25,396 nt of DNA from Burkholderiaceae bacterium (lineage in GTDB: Bacteria > Pseudomonadota > Gammaproteobacteria > Burkholderiales > Burkholderiaceae), in contig CANCQD010000023.1 of assembly GCA_947380285.1 (NCBI GenBank), positions 1 through 25,396 on the forward strand, given 5' to 3'. The notes under the pieces are model-generated. The model did not search any database. It was not told the DNA's origin and worked only from the letters and a program-made list of their open reading frames with translations. Shown here in pieces: positions 6,861 through 14,097 of the stretch (positions are counted from its first letter, which is position 1; each line of letters begins with the position of its first letter). Made by a program: the position numbers and the translations under genes.

Positions 6861-7751
6861 TTAGCTGGCCAAGACCCTTCCCCAATAGGGTTCTGCCTTA
6901 CCTGTGCCCTGCATTTTTTCTTGATATAACTTAGTGTGCATTGCGTTGCTGGTTGTACTTAATACATTTAGGAAAACGGGTTTTCCAAACTCTGCTTCCA
7001 GAATGGGTACGGCATAAATGGCATACCATAAGCCGCCTGGTAGCAATAAGCCCTGCGCATCAGGCGCATTCATTAAAGCCTCCCTACCCAAGCTAAGCGC
7101 CAACTCGTGATCAGACTTTGCATTCGCTAATTTATTGACATCGAGAGAGCGGCCTTGCGCACGACAAATCACCACCTCAATACCAGAACTCGCTAAATAC
7201 TTTGTGAGCGCATTATTGACTTCATCAGACCAACGAGACCCAATGGCCAGCTTTTTGACACCAAGCCTTTGCATCGAGGCAATATGCGCCTCTAAATCTG
7301 TGTCACATTCAATTCCCGTGCGTTGTCTAGCCTCTTCCAGCATAGCCAACATGCGGGGTCGCCCCATCGCCGCAGCAATTGGTACACCACTTAAGGCAAT
7401 ACGATCAACGCGCTTTTTCTTCAATAGATCTAATGCTGAATAAAAAGGTGGTAACTGAGATTCCACTGAATCCAAACTGTACTCAGATAAATCTAATCCT
7501 GTGGTTACCAACATCATACCGTCGGGTGCAACTCTATAGAACTGATAAGAATCCATATCTGTATATCGATGGGGAATGATGTAACCCAGTTGATAGCATG
7601 GGGGAACAAAGTTTTTGGCAGGCAAAGTAGTCCCTCGGTTTTTTAATTTCTGAACAGCATCGGCTGCATAGACCTTTGTCTGCGCAAGTACGATTGCTGA
7701 TGCGCTGATAGCAGATGTAGCTAAAAATTTTCGACGAAAAAAATTGGGCAT
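6861..7751 (-). CDS. Tat-exported Asp/Glu racemase superfamily protein resembling arylmalonate decarboxylase, catalytic Cys absent
   Basis: I place the start at 7751 (296 aa) because AAGGGAG lies 6 nt upstream of this ATG; an ATG at 7772 would add seven residues. The N-terminus FFRRKFLATSA followed by a mildly hydrophobic stretch and VYAAD is a twin-arginine signal. The mature part resembles arylmalonate decarboxylase / maleate isomerase proteins: LGYIIP near the start, 'VTTGLDLSEYSL', 'CDTDLEAHIASMQRLGVKK', and 'LLLPGGLWYAIYAVPILEAE'. In the decarboxylase the catalytic Cys188 lies in an S-C-G-G-L context; here the position is Pro238 (L-P-G-G-L). The only mature cysteines (52, 149, 196) are elsewhere. 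It is the last gene of the transport/SDR operon, 70 nt after the SDR. Export plus loss of the Cys suggests a binding or altered catalytic role; this is inference. Confidence 0.7.
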   Translation of the reverse strand: MPNFFRRKFLATSAISASAIVLAQTKVYAADAVQKLKNRGTTLPAKNFVPPCYQLGYIIPHRYTDMDSYQFYRVAPDGMMLVTTGLDLSEYSLDSVESQLPPFYSALDLLKKKRVDRIALSGVPIAAAMGRPRMLAMLEEARQRTGIECDTDLEAHIASMQRLGVKKLAIGSRWSDEVNNALTKYLASSGIEVVICRAQGRSLDVNKLANAKSDHELALSLGREALMNAPDAQGLLLPGGLWYAIYAVPILEAEFGKPVFLNVLSTTSNAMHTKLYQEKMQGTGKAEPYWGRVLAS

Positions 7752-7821
7752 TTTGACTCCCTTATTAAGCATTAATTAGAAATTCTTCTAAATCAAAAAA
7801 CGCGCTAAGCTTGGGTTATAT

Positions 7822-8568
7822 TTATCGCCCACCAGCCACGTCAATAGTTGTGCCGTGAACGTACGATGCAGCATCTGATGCAAGCCACATGACCACTTGA
7901 GCCACTTCTTCAGGTACGCCCATGCGTCCCAAAGGAACGACGGTTTTGGCTACCTGTTCTATGTGGGCTAGCCCACCCTGAGCTTCATGAATCGTTGTCC
8001 GTATTAAGCCGGGGCGTATGGCATTGACTCTAATCCCTTCGGACCCAAGTTCTTTAGCCAAAGCCAGATTGAATGAATCGATCGCACCTTTAGTGGCAGC
8101 ATAAGCTGAGCCACCACCCAAGCCGCCCAAGCGAGAAGCGACAGAAGAAATATTCACAATTGCGCCACCCGAACCACCCTTTTTTGTAGACATACGCAAT
8201 ATCGCTTCGCGAGAACAAAAATACGCACTGTAGACATTAGCTCGAAAGATTTCATCGATGTTGTCTTCATTGACATCTTCCACTCTAAAGCTGGTGAGTA
8301 GGCCAGCATTGTTTACAAGCACATGTGGTACGCCCCAAGTCTGATCAAGAGTTTGAAACATTTTTTTTACTGAATCAGATTGCCCAACGTCTGCTTGCAA
8401 AGCAATCGCCTCGCCTCCACTGTCAGTAATTTTCCTTACTACCGCATTAGCAGCCTCGCTATTACGCAAATAATTTAAAGCAACGCGATAACCTTTTTGA
8501 GAAGCTAGCAGAGCAATTTGCGCACCTATGCCACGACTAGCGCCAGTAATAAGAATGATGTCTTTCAT
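7822..8568 (-). CDS. Short-chain dehydrogenase/reductase, FabG-like
   Basis: This is a 248-aa classical SDR. The cofactor motif TGASRGIG is at 8-15, with the 'NNAG' turn at 86-89. The catalytic tetrad is Asn111, Ser142, Tyr156 and Lys160 (SAYAATK). The C-terminal 'PLGRMGVPEEVAQVVMWLAS' and 'VAGGR' ending are typical. 'LNYLRNSEAA' after strand beta2 suggests preference for NADP(H). It sits between the DctP-like gene (33 nt upstream) and the racemase-like gene, so it probably oxidises or reduces an intermediate of the same pathway. Substrate unknown. Confidence 0.9.
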   Translation of the reverse strand: MKDIILITGASRGIGAQIALLASQKGYRVALNYLRNSEAANAVVRKITDSGGEAIALQADVGQSDSVKKMFQTLDQTWGVPHVLVNNAGLLTSFRVEDVNEDNIDEIFRANVYSAYFCSREAILRMSTKKGGSGGAIVNISSVASRLGGLGGGSAYAATKGAIDSFNLALAKELGSEGIRVNAIRPGLIRTTIHEAQGGLAHIEQVAKTVVPLGRMGVPEEVAQVVMWLASDAASYVHGTTIDVAGGR

Positions 8569-8601
8569 GGGTATTAAATTCCAATTTCAGTAGATTCACA
8601 C

Positions 8602-9552
8602 TCAGGTCAACTTACCAACCTGCCCCTCTAATAACCCCCAAGCTTGGTTGCCAACTTGGTTTTTCCATTTTTGATAAAAGCTTTTACCTAAATGGGCTCG
8701 AAAACTAGAAGTGTCAGCAACATTAATGACCATTCCCTTGCCTTGTAACGACTCAGCCAAGGAATGATTGAGTTGGATAGTGTGTTGCCGTTGCATTTGG
8801 ACAAATTTCTTGACATTTTTAAGAATGATTTGCTGAAAATGCTCAGGCAAAGCTTCCCAAAAACTAAGGCTACCAATAATATTAAATCCAGACCACATAT
8901 GCGATGTCATGGAAATATATTTGGTGACCTCATTAAGCTTGAGCGACTCAATAATCGCCAATGGATTTTCTTGAGCATGTAACTTTCCAACTCGCAGCGC
9001 CTCGTAAAGCTCCAATACAAATAGCTGTATAGGCACTGCCCCAAAGGCTTTGAATGTATCTTCAAAAACTGCGCCTTCAGGAATGCGAATAGACAAGCCT
9101 TCTAAATCTGCCGCCGTATGAATTGGGCGATTGTTCGTCACTATATGACGAAAGCCATTCTCCATCAAGCCAGCGGGCAATAAATAGATGCCCTTGGCAC
9201 GTAATTCTTTTCGCAGAAAATCTCCTAATGCACCATCCATCGAACCATAGACGTCATGATTATTTTTATAGATGAATGGCAGGCTTTGTATATTCATCGC
9301 AGGAACTAAGGGTCCCATGATGCTACCCATCAAGGCATAAAATTCTATTTCTCCGCGAGTTACTTGATCCACGATCTCTAAATGAGATAGCTTTAATCTA
9401 CCGTTATCAGCTAAGACCTCAATATCCACTGCGCCATTGGTCTCCTCACTAACGGCATCCCACAAGCCCACCAAGAATGGATGCACATGACTTTTTTCTG
9501 GCTGGTAGTGGAATTGTCGCCCACGCCATTGAGCCTTTTGACTATTCGCCAT
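8602..9552 (-). CDS. DctP/TRAP-type solute-binding protein without a signal peptide
   Basis: This protein has about 316 aa if started at ATG 9552 (an ATG at 9564 adds four residues). It belongs to the DctP family: 'SLPFIYKNNHDVY', 'GFRHIVTNNRPIHTAADLEG', 'LSIRIPEG' with the conserved carboxylate-binding Arg, 'ELYEALRVGKLHAQENPLA' and 'YISMTSHMWSG'. TRAP binding proteins are normally periplasmic, yet the sequence begins MANSQKAQWRGRQFHYQPEK, already at the first strand of the mature fold. An in-frame TAA at 9571-9573 blocks any longer start. It overlaps the upstream Bug gene by 11 nt. No DctQ/DctM membrane genes are in the window. It may be a cytoplasmic binder, or a relic that lost its export signal. 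Confidence 0.8.
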   Translation of the reverse strand: MANSQKAQWRGRQFHYQPEKSHVHPFLVGLWDAVSEETNGAVDIEVLADNGRLKLSHLEIVDQVTRGEIEFYALMGSIMGPLVPAMNIQSLPFIYKNNHDVYGSMDGALGDFLRKELRAKGIYLLPAGLMENGFRHIVTNNRPIHTAADLEGLSIRIPEGAVFEDTFKAFGAVPIQLFVLELYEALRVGKLHAQENPLAIIESLKLNEVTKYISMTSHMWSGFNIIGSLSFWEALPEHFQQIILKNVKKFVQMQRQHTIQLNHSLAESLQGKGMVINVADTSSFRAHLGKSFYQKWKNQVGNQAWGLLEGQVGKLT

Positions 9553-10516
9553 GAATACCCGCATCCTTAATTAACTTACCCATGCGCTGGTAATCTGCGG
9601 CAATAAAAGCACCCATTTGAGCAGAGCCCATTGGAAATGGATCAATGCCATTTTCGTTTAATCGCTTCAAAATGTCTGGTGAAGAAAGTATTTTCAGAAT
9701 AGTTCCTGAGAGTTTGTCAACAATCTCATCAGAAATTCCAGCAGGTCCAATAACGCCAACCCACGATGCATAGCTATAACCCGTCACGCCCGATTCACTG
9801 ACTGTAGGGATATCTGGCATGACTTGCGTTCTACGTGATCCAGCTACTGCAATTGGACGTAACTTTCCTGACTTAATCAAAGGCAGCACCGTACCGATGG
9901 CGTTAAACATGATTGGAATCTCTCCGCCCGCTACTCCAACAGCGGCTTGGCTCGCCCCCTTGTAAGGAACATGGGTGAACTTGACGCCCGCCATAGATTC
10001 AAACATGGCCATTGCAATATGCTGAGGACTGCCTACTCCGCCAGATGCGTACTCAACTTTTCCAGGATTTGCTTTTGCGTATTCAATGAGCTCTTTTACT
10101 GATTTAAATGGTGAGTCTGCGTTAACAACTAGAACCGTTGGGAGAACTGCAACCATCCCAATAGGTTTAAAGCTTTTTAGTGAGTTGTATGGCACTTTCC
10201 TCAATTGAGGAAGGACTCCCAGAATGGCGTTATTACATCCGCAGAAAATCGAGCCATCTGTCGGTGCATTCGCTACTTTTTCTGCTCCAATTGCGCCTGA
10301 TGCTCCTGTTTGGTTATCAATCAGGATAGACTGACCCAAGCTAGCTCCAATTTGCTCCGATACAATCCGCAGCGCTACATCTGAAGCACTACCGACAGCT
10401 AATGGCGTGATAAAAGTAATTGGTCTATTGGGCCAGGCTTGGGCAAACAATTGCTGGGAAGCCCCCATTGCCAAGCACATAACAATCAATACTCTGACCA
10501 TCTTAGAAATTCGCAC
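9542..10516 (-). CDS. Bug/TctC-family tripartite tricarboxylate transporter binding protein
   Basis: This is a 324-aa periplasmic binding protein. The signal peptide spans about residues 1-25 (MVRVLIVMCLAMGASQQLFAQ). The family's N-terminal 'WPNRPITFITPLAVGSASD' follows, then 'GASGAIGAEKVANAPTDG', 'HVPYKGASQAAVGVAGGEI' and 'LRPIAVAGSRRTQVMPDIPT'. Start: GTG at 10516, with AGGAG 6 nt upstream (TAGGAGACTAGT). Bug proteins bind carboxylates for TctAB permeases, but many beta-proteobacterial copies are orphans like this one. 'GSIFCGCNNAIL' carries two Cys where family members usually have small or polar residues. It lies 32 nt after the SDR and overlaps the next gene. Confidence 0.92.
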   Translation of the reverse strand: MRISKMVRVLIVMCLAMGASQQLFAQAWPNRPITFITPLAVGSASDVALRIVSEQIGASLGQSILIDNQTGASGAIGAEKVANAPTDGSIFCGCNNAILGVLPQLRKVPYNSLKSFKPIGMVAVLPTVLVVNADSPFKSVKELIEYAKANPGKVEYASGGVGSPQHIAMAMFESMAGVKFTHVPYKGASQAAVGVAGGEIPIMFNAIGTVLPLIKSGKLRPIAVAGSRRTQVMPDIPTVSESGVTGYSYASWVGVIGPAGISDEIVDKLSGTILKILSSPDILKRLNENGIDPFPMGSAQMGAFIAADYQRMGKLIKDAGIHGE

Positions 10517-10548
10517 ACTAGTCTCCTAAAATTCTGAATAAATAGGTA

Positions 10549-11304
10549 CTACATCATGACCCTGCCACCGTTGGTATCTAATGCCACCCCTGTAACAAAA
10601 GCTGCTCCATCAGAAGCTAAATACAGCATTGCTGAAACATGATCATCTACCGAAGCCAATCTACCCAGCGGCACTTGTGCTGCAATTCGCCGGATATCTT
10701 CTTCCGACCTTAGCGCGGCGACTCTGGGCGTTAAGGTTGTCAGAGGCGCAATAGTATTAGCGGTGATGCCGGAGGGTCCGAGCTCATAAGCTAAAAAACG
10801 TGTTAATTGGGTAACGCCTGCTTTAGCGGCTCCGTACGCTGGGGAAGATGCTGCATGCACTGTTCTCCCAGAGATTGAAGTCACATTAATAATGCGACCT
10901 GCTTTGGATTTTTTCAGCCTAGGAATGGCCGCCTGGCAACATAGAAAGGTGGCCCTTAGGTTTAGTGAAATAGTTTTATCCCATTCCTCTAAGTCCATTT
11001 TTTCTACCGTGAGGAGTTTTTTGTAACCGCCAGCACAATTGATAAACACATCAACGCCACATCCCACTCGATCCACCGCTGCAAAGGCAGCCAAAACAGC
11101 CTCGGGATCAGTAATGTCTACAGGTATTGCATGTGCCCTGTCGCCTAGCTTGGCGGCGATATCCCCAATTTTTTTCTGGTCAATATCCAAAAGAAAGACG
11201 TGGGCACCTTGTTTATAAAACGCGATGGCAGCAGCTTCACCTATACCTGCAGCAGCACCTGTAATCACCACTGCGCGATCTGTAATCTCCGGATAAATTG
11301 CCAT
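10549..11304 (-). CDS. Short-chain dehydrogenase/reductase, first gene of the cluster
   Basis: This is a 251-aa classical SDR. It has TGAAAGIG near residue 16, 'LLDID' with an acidic residue after beta2 (points to NAD+), 'INCAGG', and a catalytic Ser in 'VTSISGR' with Tyr/Lys in 'SPAYGAAKAG'. Its C-terminus is 'VALDTNGGRVMM'. I start at ATG 11304 rather than TTG 11310 because GAAAG lies about 6 nt upstream. It heads the minus-strand cluster and is divergent from the second Bug gene, sharing a 205-bp control region. Two SDRs plus carboxylate receptors suggest import and oxidation of a hydroxy acid or similar compound; the substrate is unknown. Confidence 0.9.
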   Translation of the reverse strand: MAIYPEITDRAVVITGAAAGIGEAAAIAFYKQGAHVFLLDIDQKKIGDIAAKLGDRAHAIPVDITDPEAVLAAFAAVDRVGCGVDVFINCAGGYKKLLTVEKMDLEEWDKTISLNLRATFLCCQAAIPRLKKSKAGRIINVTSISGRTVHAASSPAYGAAKAGVTQLTRFLAYELGPSGITANTIAPLTTLTPRVAALRSEEDIRRIAAQVPLGRLASVDDHVSAMLYLASDGAAFVTGVALDTNGGRVMM

Positions 11305-11358
11305 AATCAACTTTCATAAATAGGCTAAGTTGCGCCCAATATACCTTGGCCCTTAGAT

Positions 11359-11388
11359 TTGAATCATAAAGCTACAAATGACTATAAA
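11359..11388 (+). promoter_or_regulatory. Candidate sigma70-type promoter for the divergent Bug gene
   Basis: TTGAAT at 11359-11364 is followed after 18 nt by TATAAA at 11383-11388, on the strand of the Bug gene. It would give a leader of about 115 nt. The rest of the intergenic region (11305-11509) is AT-rich with no other pattern I can support. Confidence 0.3.
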
Positions 11389-11509
11389 GAATGGAAAATT
11401 TCCAACTTAGCTAGATTAAATATATTGTAAGCTTTAAAAAAAACTATATTAAGATGATGACAAATAGTTTTCAAAAATAGAATTAACCCAATAAATGTAG
11501 GAGACCATC

Positions 11510-12475
11510 ATTTTTAACAAAATTCTTATCCCCGCTTTTTTACTTCTTGCCTTATGCATTTCAAATGTATTTGCAGAGGATCCCTACCCCAATAGAGCCA
11601 TCACCTTAATTGTGCCGAATCCTCCTGGAGGATCTTCGGATGCCAATGCAAGAATTCTGGCTGATGCTCTGACCAAAATCCTCAAGCAGCCAGTGATAGT
11701 GAACTTTAAACCTGGTGTTGGTGGTCAGGTAGGTAATTCATTCGTAGCCAAAGCAAAACCAGATGGCTATACCTTGCTGATGGGACTCTCTTCAATCATG
11801 GTGTCTCCAGATGCAGAGCGCGCTCAAGGCAAGACATCGCTATATGAAGTAAATCAACTACTACCGATCGCCATGATCTCGAATGATCCTATGGTAATGT
11901 TGGTACAAACCGATGCGCCGTGGAAAAATTTAAATGAACTGATGAAGGCTGCAAAAGATAAGCCCAATGGCTTAACCTACTCTTCATCTGGTAACTTTGG
12001 CCCCATTCACCTTTCTGTTGAAATGCTTGCTCACGCTGCGGACGCAAAATTTTTACAAGTTCCTTTTGGCGGTGGCGGACCGTCCATGCTCGCGTTATTA
12101 GGTGGACAGGTTGATATGACTACTGCCATCCCTTCTGTTGCCATCCCACAGATTGAATCCGGCAAAGTGCGGCCAATTGCAGTATCAGGCCCTAAGCGGA
12201 TCAAACTACTACCCAATGTACCCTCTTACCGCGAAGCTGGATACAACGCTGAATTTAATATCTGGAATGGTTTATTCGTACCAGTTGGCACACCACAAGC
12301 AATCATTGATACCTTAAATAAGGCCGTTAAAGAAGCTGTGCAATCCGGGCAAATTGAAAACGCCATGGAACAGAGGGGTATGATTTTTGACTACCGCGAT
12401 AGCAACGAATTTAAAAAGTTTGCCAAGGAAGATGGCGATAGAATGGTAAAGGTAGTAAAGACGATGGGTAACTAG
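11510..12475 (+). CDS. Bug/TctC-family binding protein with apparent ATT start codon
   Basis: The family fold begins upstream of the first ATG/GTG candidate (GTG 11612). Reading back in frame gives a complete signal peptide (FNKILIPAFLLLALCISNVF, then AEDPYPNRAITLIVPNPPGG). AGGAG sits at 11499-11503, so a normally spaced start (6 nt) falls on ATT at 11510, or ATC at 11507; a TAG at 11498 blocks anything further. The protein is then 321 aa, the usual Bug length. Other family motifs: 'GVGGQVGNSFVAKAKPDG', 'QVPFGGGGPSMLALLGGQVD', 'VRPIAVSGPKRIKLLPNVPS'. It is divergent from the SDR/Bug cluster and likely shares its substrate class. Either initiation is at a rare codon, keeping expression low, or an ATG-to-ATT change has silenced it. 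Confidence 0.85.
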   Translation: MFNKILIPAFLLLALCISNVFAEDPYPNRAITLIVPNPPGGSSDANARILADALTKILKQPVIVNFKPGVGGQVGNSFVAKAKPDGYTLLMGLSSIMVSPDAERAQGKTSLYEVNQLLPIAMISNDPMVMLVQTDAPWKNLNELMKAAKDKPNGLTYSSSGNFGPIHLSVEMLAHAADAKFLQVPFGGGGPSMLALLGGQVDMTTAIPSVAIPQIESGKVRPIAVSGPKRIKLLPNVPSYREAGYNAEFNIWNGLFVPVGTPQAIIDTLNKAVKEAVQSGQIENAMEQRGMIFDYRDSNEFKKFAKEDGDRMVKVVKTMGN

Positions 12476-12485
12476 GTATCAATAA

Positions 12486-12505
12486 AACCTCAAAATATCG
12501 AGGTT
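12486..12505 (+). terminator. Weak hairpin after the Bug gene
   Basis: AACCTC (12486-12491) and GAGGTT (12500-12505) pair around an 8-nt loop, 10 nt after the stop codon. No T-run follows, so it is only a possible termination or RNA-stabilising element. Confidence 0.25.
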
Positions 12506-12506
12506 G

Positions 12507-12544
12507 TAGCCTGACCAGCACGATTCAAGTGTGCGACCTACGCC
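12507..12544 (-). repeat. tRNA 3'-end-like direct repeat, copy 1
   Basis: This 38-bp segment matches copy 2 at 14058-14095 in 32 of 38 positions by my alignment. Read on the minus strand it resembles the 3' part of a tRNA: variable region, T-arm (here decayed), acceptor strand and CTA where CCA would be. Such fragments are typical attachment-site remnants. No full tRNA is present. Confidence 0.55.
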
Positions 12545-12854
12545 GAAAGAAGCTTTAAAAATGAACCAGGGCAACAGCAGAAACAATGCTTTTAAGGTGT
12601 TTATTTAGCGTGGCATACAAACCGAGAACCTTGGTGTTGGGTGGCATCCGCAGGCAGTCGAATGTATAAAGAGCCACCAAATGCTGAATTCTGATGGTGT
12701 ATAAACAAATTTCCCGAACTCATAATTCTTTAAAGAGTTTCGGTGCCTAGCCCAAAAATTCTATCAATAATGCCCGAATGTATCTTAGTTTGTGATGACT
12801 ATGAATTCAGACAAAGTACACTCTTAGTATGTAAATGAACATGAGAATGAGACC
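12545..12854. other. Non-coding stretch, no gene seen
   Basis: I find no convincing coding frame, RNA gene or terminator in this stretch. A 23-bp segment at about 12650-12672 (starting TGGCATCCGC) is similar to 18743-18765, with differences that are all transitions. Just upstream of the next gene are several closely spaced ATGs (12835, 12841, 12847) in other frames. Confidence 0.4.
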
Positions 12855-13295
12855 ATGTCACCCCATTGGACAAAATTAAAACCTGAGCAAGTTGATCAGC
12901 ATGTCGATAGAGTATTAAGCCCACTTGAGCATGAGAGGCATTCAGAATGCATGCAAAGAGCCAAAATCCTGAGTACCGCTAGTGACTTTTATGTCAAAGC
13001 AGCAGAAGCAATAGAGTCTGGTAAGGCTGAGGATGTGCGGTATGCGCATATTAAATCGGCTAAAGACTTGATTGAGGAGGCCTTTCCAGAGGTGTTTGAA
13101 GTAAAGCGTCCATCCCAAAAATATCTCATTAAAGAAGCGAGCGAATATAAAGCAATAAAACTTATTGCTTTAGTAGTGATTGTGCTGGGAATTTGCTACT
13201 CTTTCGTTGTATTTGGCCCAACGGGCGATTTAAGTAAAACATGGACGACCGATGACGTGGCAAAGTCAACAGCTTATCCAAAACAACCAAATTAA
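12855..13295 (+). CDS. Hypothetical protein with C-terminal membrane anchor
   Basis: This is a 146-aa protein of no recognised family. Residues 1-100 are charged and helical, with 'ASDFYVKAAEAIESGKAEDV' in the middle and three Cys-free helices after it. One strong membrane segment follows at about 102-120 (IKLIALVVIVLGICYSFVVF), then a short tail (GPTGDLSKTWTTDD). The topology suggests a cytoplasmic N-terminal domain tethered to the inner membrane. GAGA lies close to the ATG; the ribosome-binding site is weak. It lies alone between the two tRNA-like repeats with the Cys-rich gene pair, and may be accessory DNA. Confidence 0.65.
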   Translation: MSPHWTKLKPEQVDQHVDRVLSPLEHERHSECMQRAKILSTASDFYVKAAEAIESGKAEDVRYAHIKSAKDLIEEAFPEVFEVKRPSQKYLIKEASEYKAIKLIALVVIVLGICYSFVVFGPTGDLSKTWTTDDVAKSTAYPKQPN

Positions 13296-13414
13296 ATATT
13301 AATTTAAAATTCTTTTATTGATTTGGAAGCCAGCCCTTATTGAGATCGGCTTTTGAACATCTTGGTCATCGCCTCAAGCTGACTACGATTAAAGTCAATC
13401 AATGACTTAAAGCT

Positions 13415-13540
13415 CTAGCAAGTAGCTTGGTGCATACATAAATTAAATGTATCATTTTTATTATGCTTAGCATGCAGTAGGCAATATTGATGATGCCAAG
13501 ACTCCCCTAGTGGGCAATTAGTTTTATTCCGCACTTTCAT
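13415..13540 (-). CDS. 41-aa Cys-rich micro-protein, paralogue of its upstream neighbour
   Basis: The start at 13540 is fixed by a strong GGAGG 5 nt upstream (TTTGGAGGTCACC). The peptide begins MKVRNKTNCPLGESWHHQYC and ends in Cys41. It shares with the protein encoded at 13554-13796 the pattern C-P-L-x2-S-W-x4-C-x-L-x12-C, with identical spacing (Cys9, Cys20, Cys35). It is rich in His and Cys (six His, four Cys), so metal binding or disulphides are possible. It has no signal peptide. Its start is 13 nt after the stop of the upstream gene, which marks an operon. Family not recognised. Confidence 0.65.
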   Translation of the reverse strand: MKVRNKTNCPLGESWHHQYCLLHAKHNKNDTFNLCMHQATC

Positions 13541-13553
13541 GGTGACCTCCAAA

Positions 13554-13796
13554 CTAATGGTGGGCAGACTTGAATAAACTAGCATCCATAAATACATCTG
13601 GAATGCCACCTACTAAAAGTGCCTTAGTAGCTAAAGTCGATAAATTGGAATTGCTCACCATCACCTCTTTGAGCTCAGTGAAGCCATCTCTGTATCTACA
13701 GTCTGAAAGAACTCCTGATGCAAGTTGACTCTTATAGAGAGAGCAACATTCCTGAGCCCAAGATCCATCTAATGGACATCTGTCATTACTTTTCAT
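13554..13796 (-). CDS. 80-aa Cys-motif protein, first of a tandem pair
   Basis: The start ATG at 13796 has AAGG 6 nt upstream. Residues 1-20 are MKSNDRCPLDGSWAQECCSL. Cys7, Cys18 and Cys33 have the same spacing as Cys9, Cys20 and Cys35 of the next gene's product, within the shared C-P-L-x2-S-W motif. The C-terminal 45 residues (containing 'STLATKALLVGGIPDVFMD') have no counterpart in the smaller protein and look like a separate helical region. No signal peptide. I do not recognise the family. A small metal-binding or partner-binding domain duplicated in tandem is the simplest reading. Confidence 0.6.
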   Translation of the reverse strand: MKSNDRCPLDGSWAQECCSLYKSQLASGVLSDCRYRDGFTELKEVMVSNSNLSTLATKALLVGGIPDVFMDASLFKSAHH

Positions 13797-14057
13797 GGCA
13801 TGCCTTATTTTTTCTATGCTTATGAATCAGTCTATGCTGATCTAAAGATAAATAAAGGTTCTTTTTATTGATCTACTTGATACAGAACAAATATGCTGCG
13901 ATGCTTTTAATAATTATTCCAACACTGTCGGTTTACCAACCACACTCAGGATCAATCTACGCCCTACCAAAGATTACTCTTACGCAACACCAAGCTCATC
14001 CATGAGCTACTCACAATTGAGCCAATAGTTAAGTCTGAAACAATAAATAGTGAAATT
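13797..14057. other. Non-coding stretch upstream of the Cys-motif pair
   Basis: No coding frame is supported here. The part near 13797-13900 is AT-rich and must hold the promoter for the minus-strand Cys-motif genes, but I cannot pick out clear -35/-10 boxes. The remainder, up to the tRNA-like repeat, shows no repeat or hairpin that I trust. Confidence 0.4.
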
Positions 14058-14095
14058 TAGCCTGCCCAGCACGATTGGAACGTGCGACCAACGCC
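14058..14095 (-). repeat. tRNA 3'-end-like direct repeat, copy 2
   Basis: On the minus strand this reads GGCGTTGGTC, then a perfect T-arm (stem GCACG / CGTGC around a 7-nt loop TTCCAAT), then TGGGCAG-G-CTA as acceptor strand, discriminator and CCA-like end. It is in the same orientation as copy 1, 1.55 kb away. It lies 2 bp beyond the stop codon of the SulP gene. An Arg tRNA origin is possible but not proven. Confidence 0.6.
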
Positions 14096-14097
14096 AT

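Noticed and set aside
12507..12544. Functional tRNA gene
   Set aside because: Only the 3' part is present; no D-arm or anticodon arm can be drawn, and the T-stem of this copy has a mismatch.
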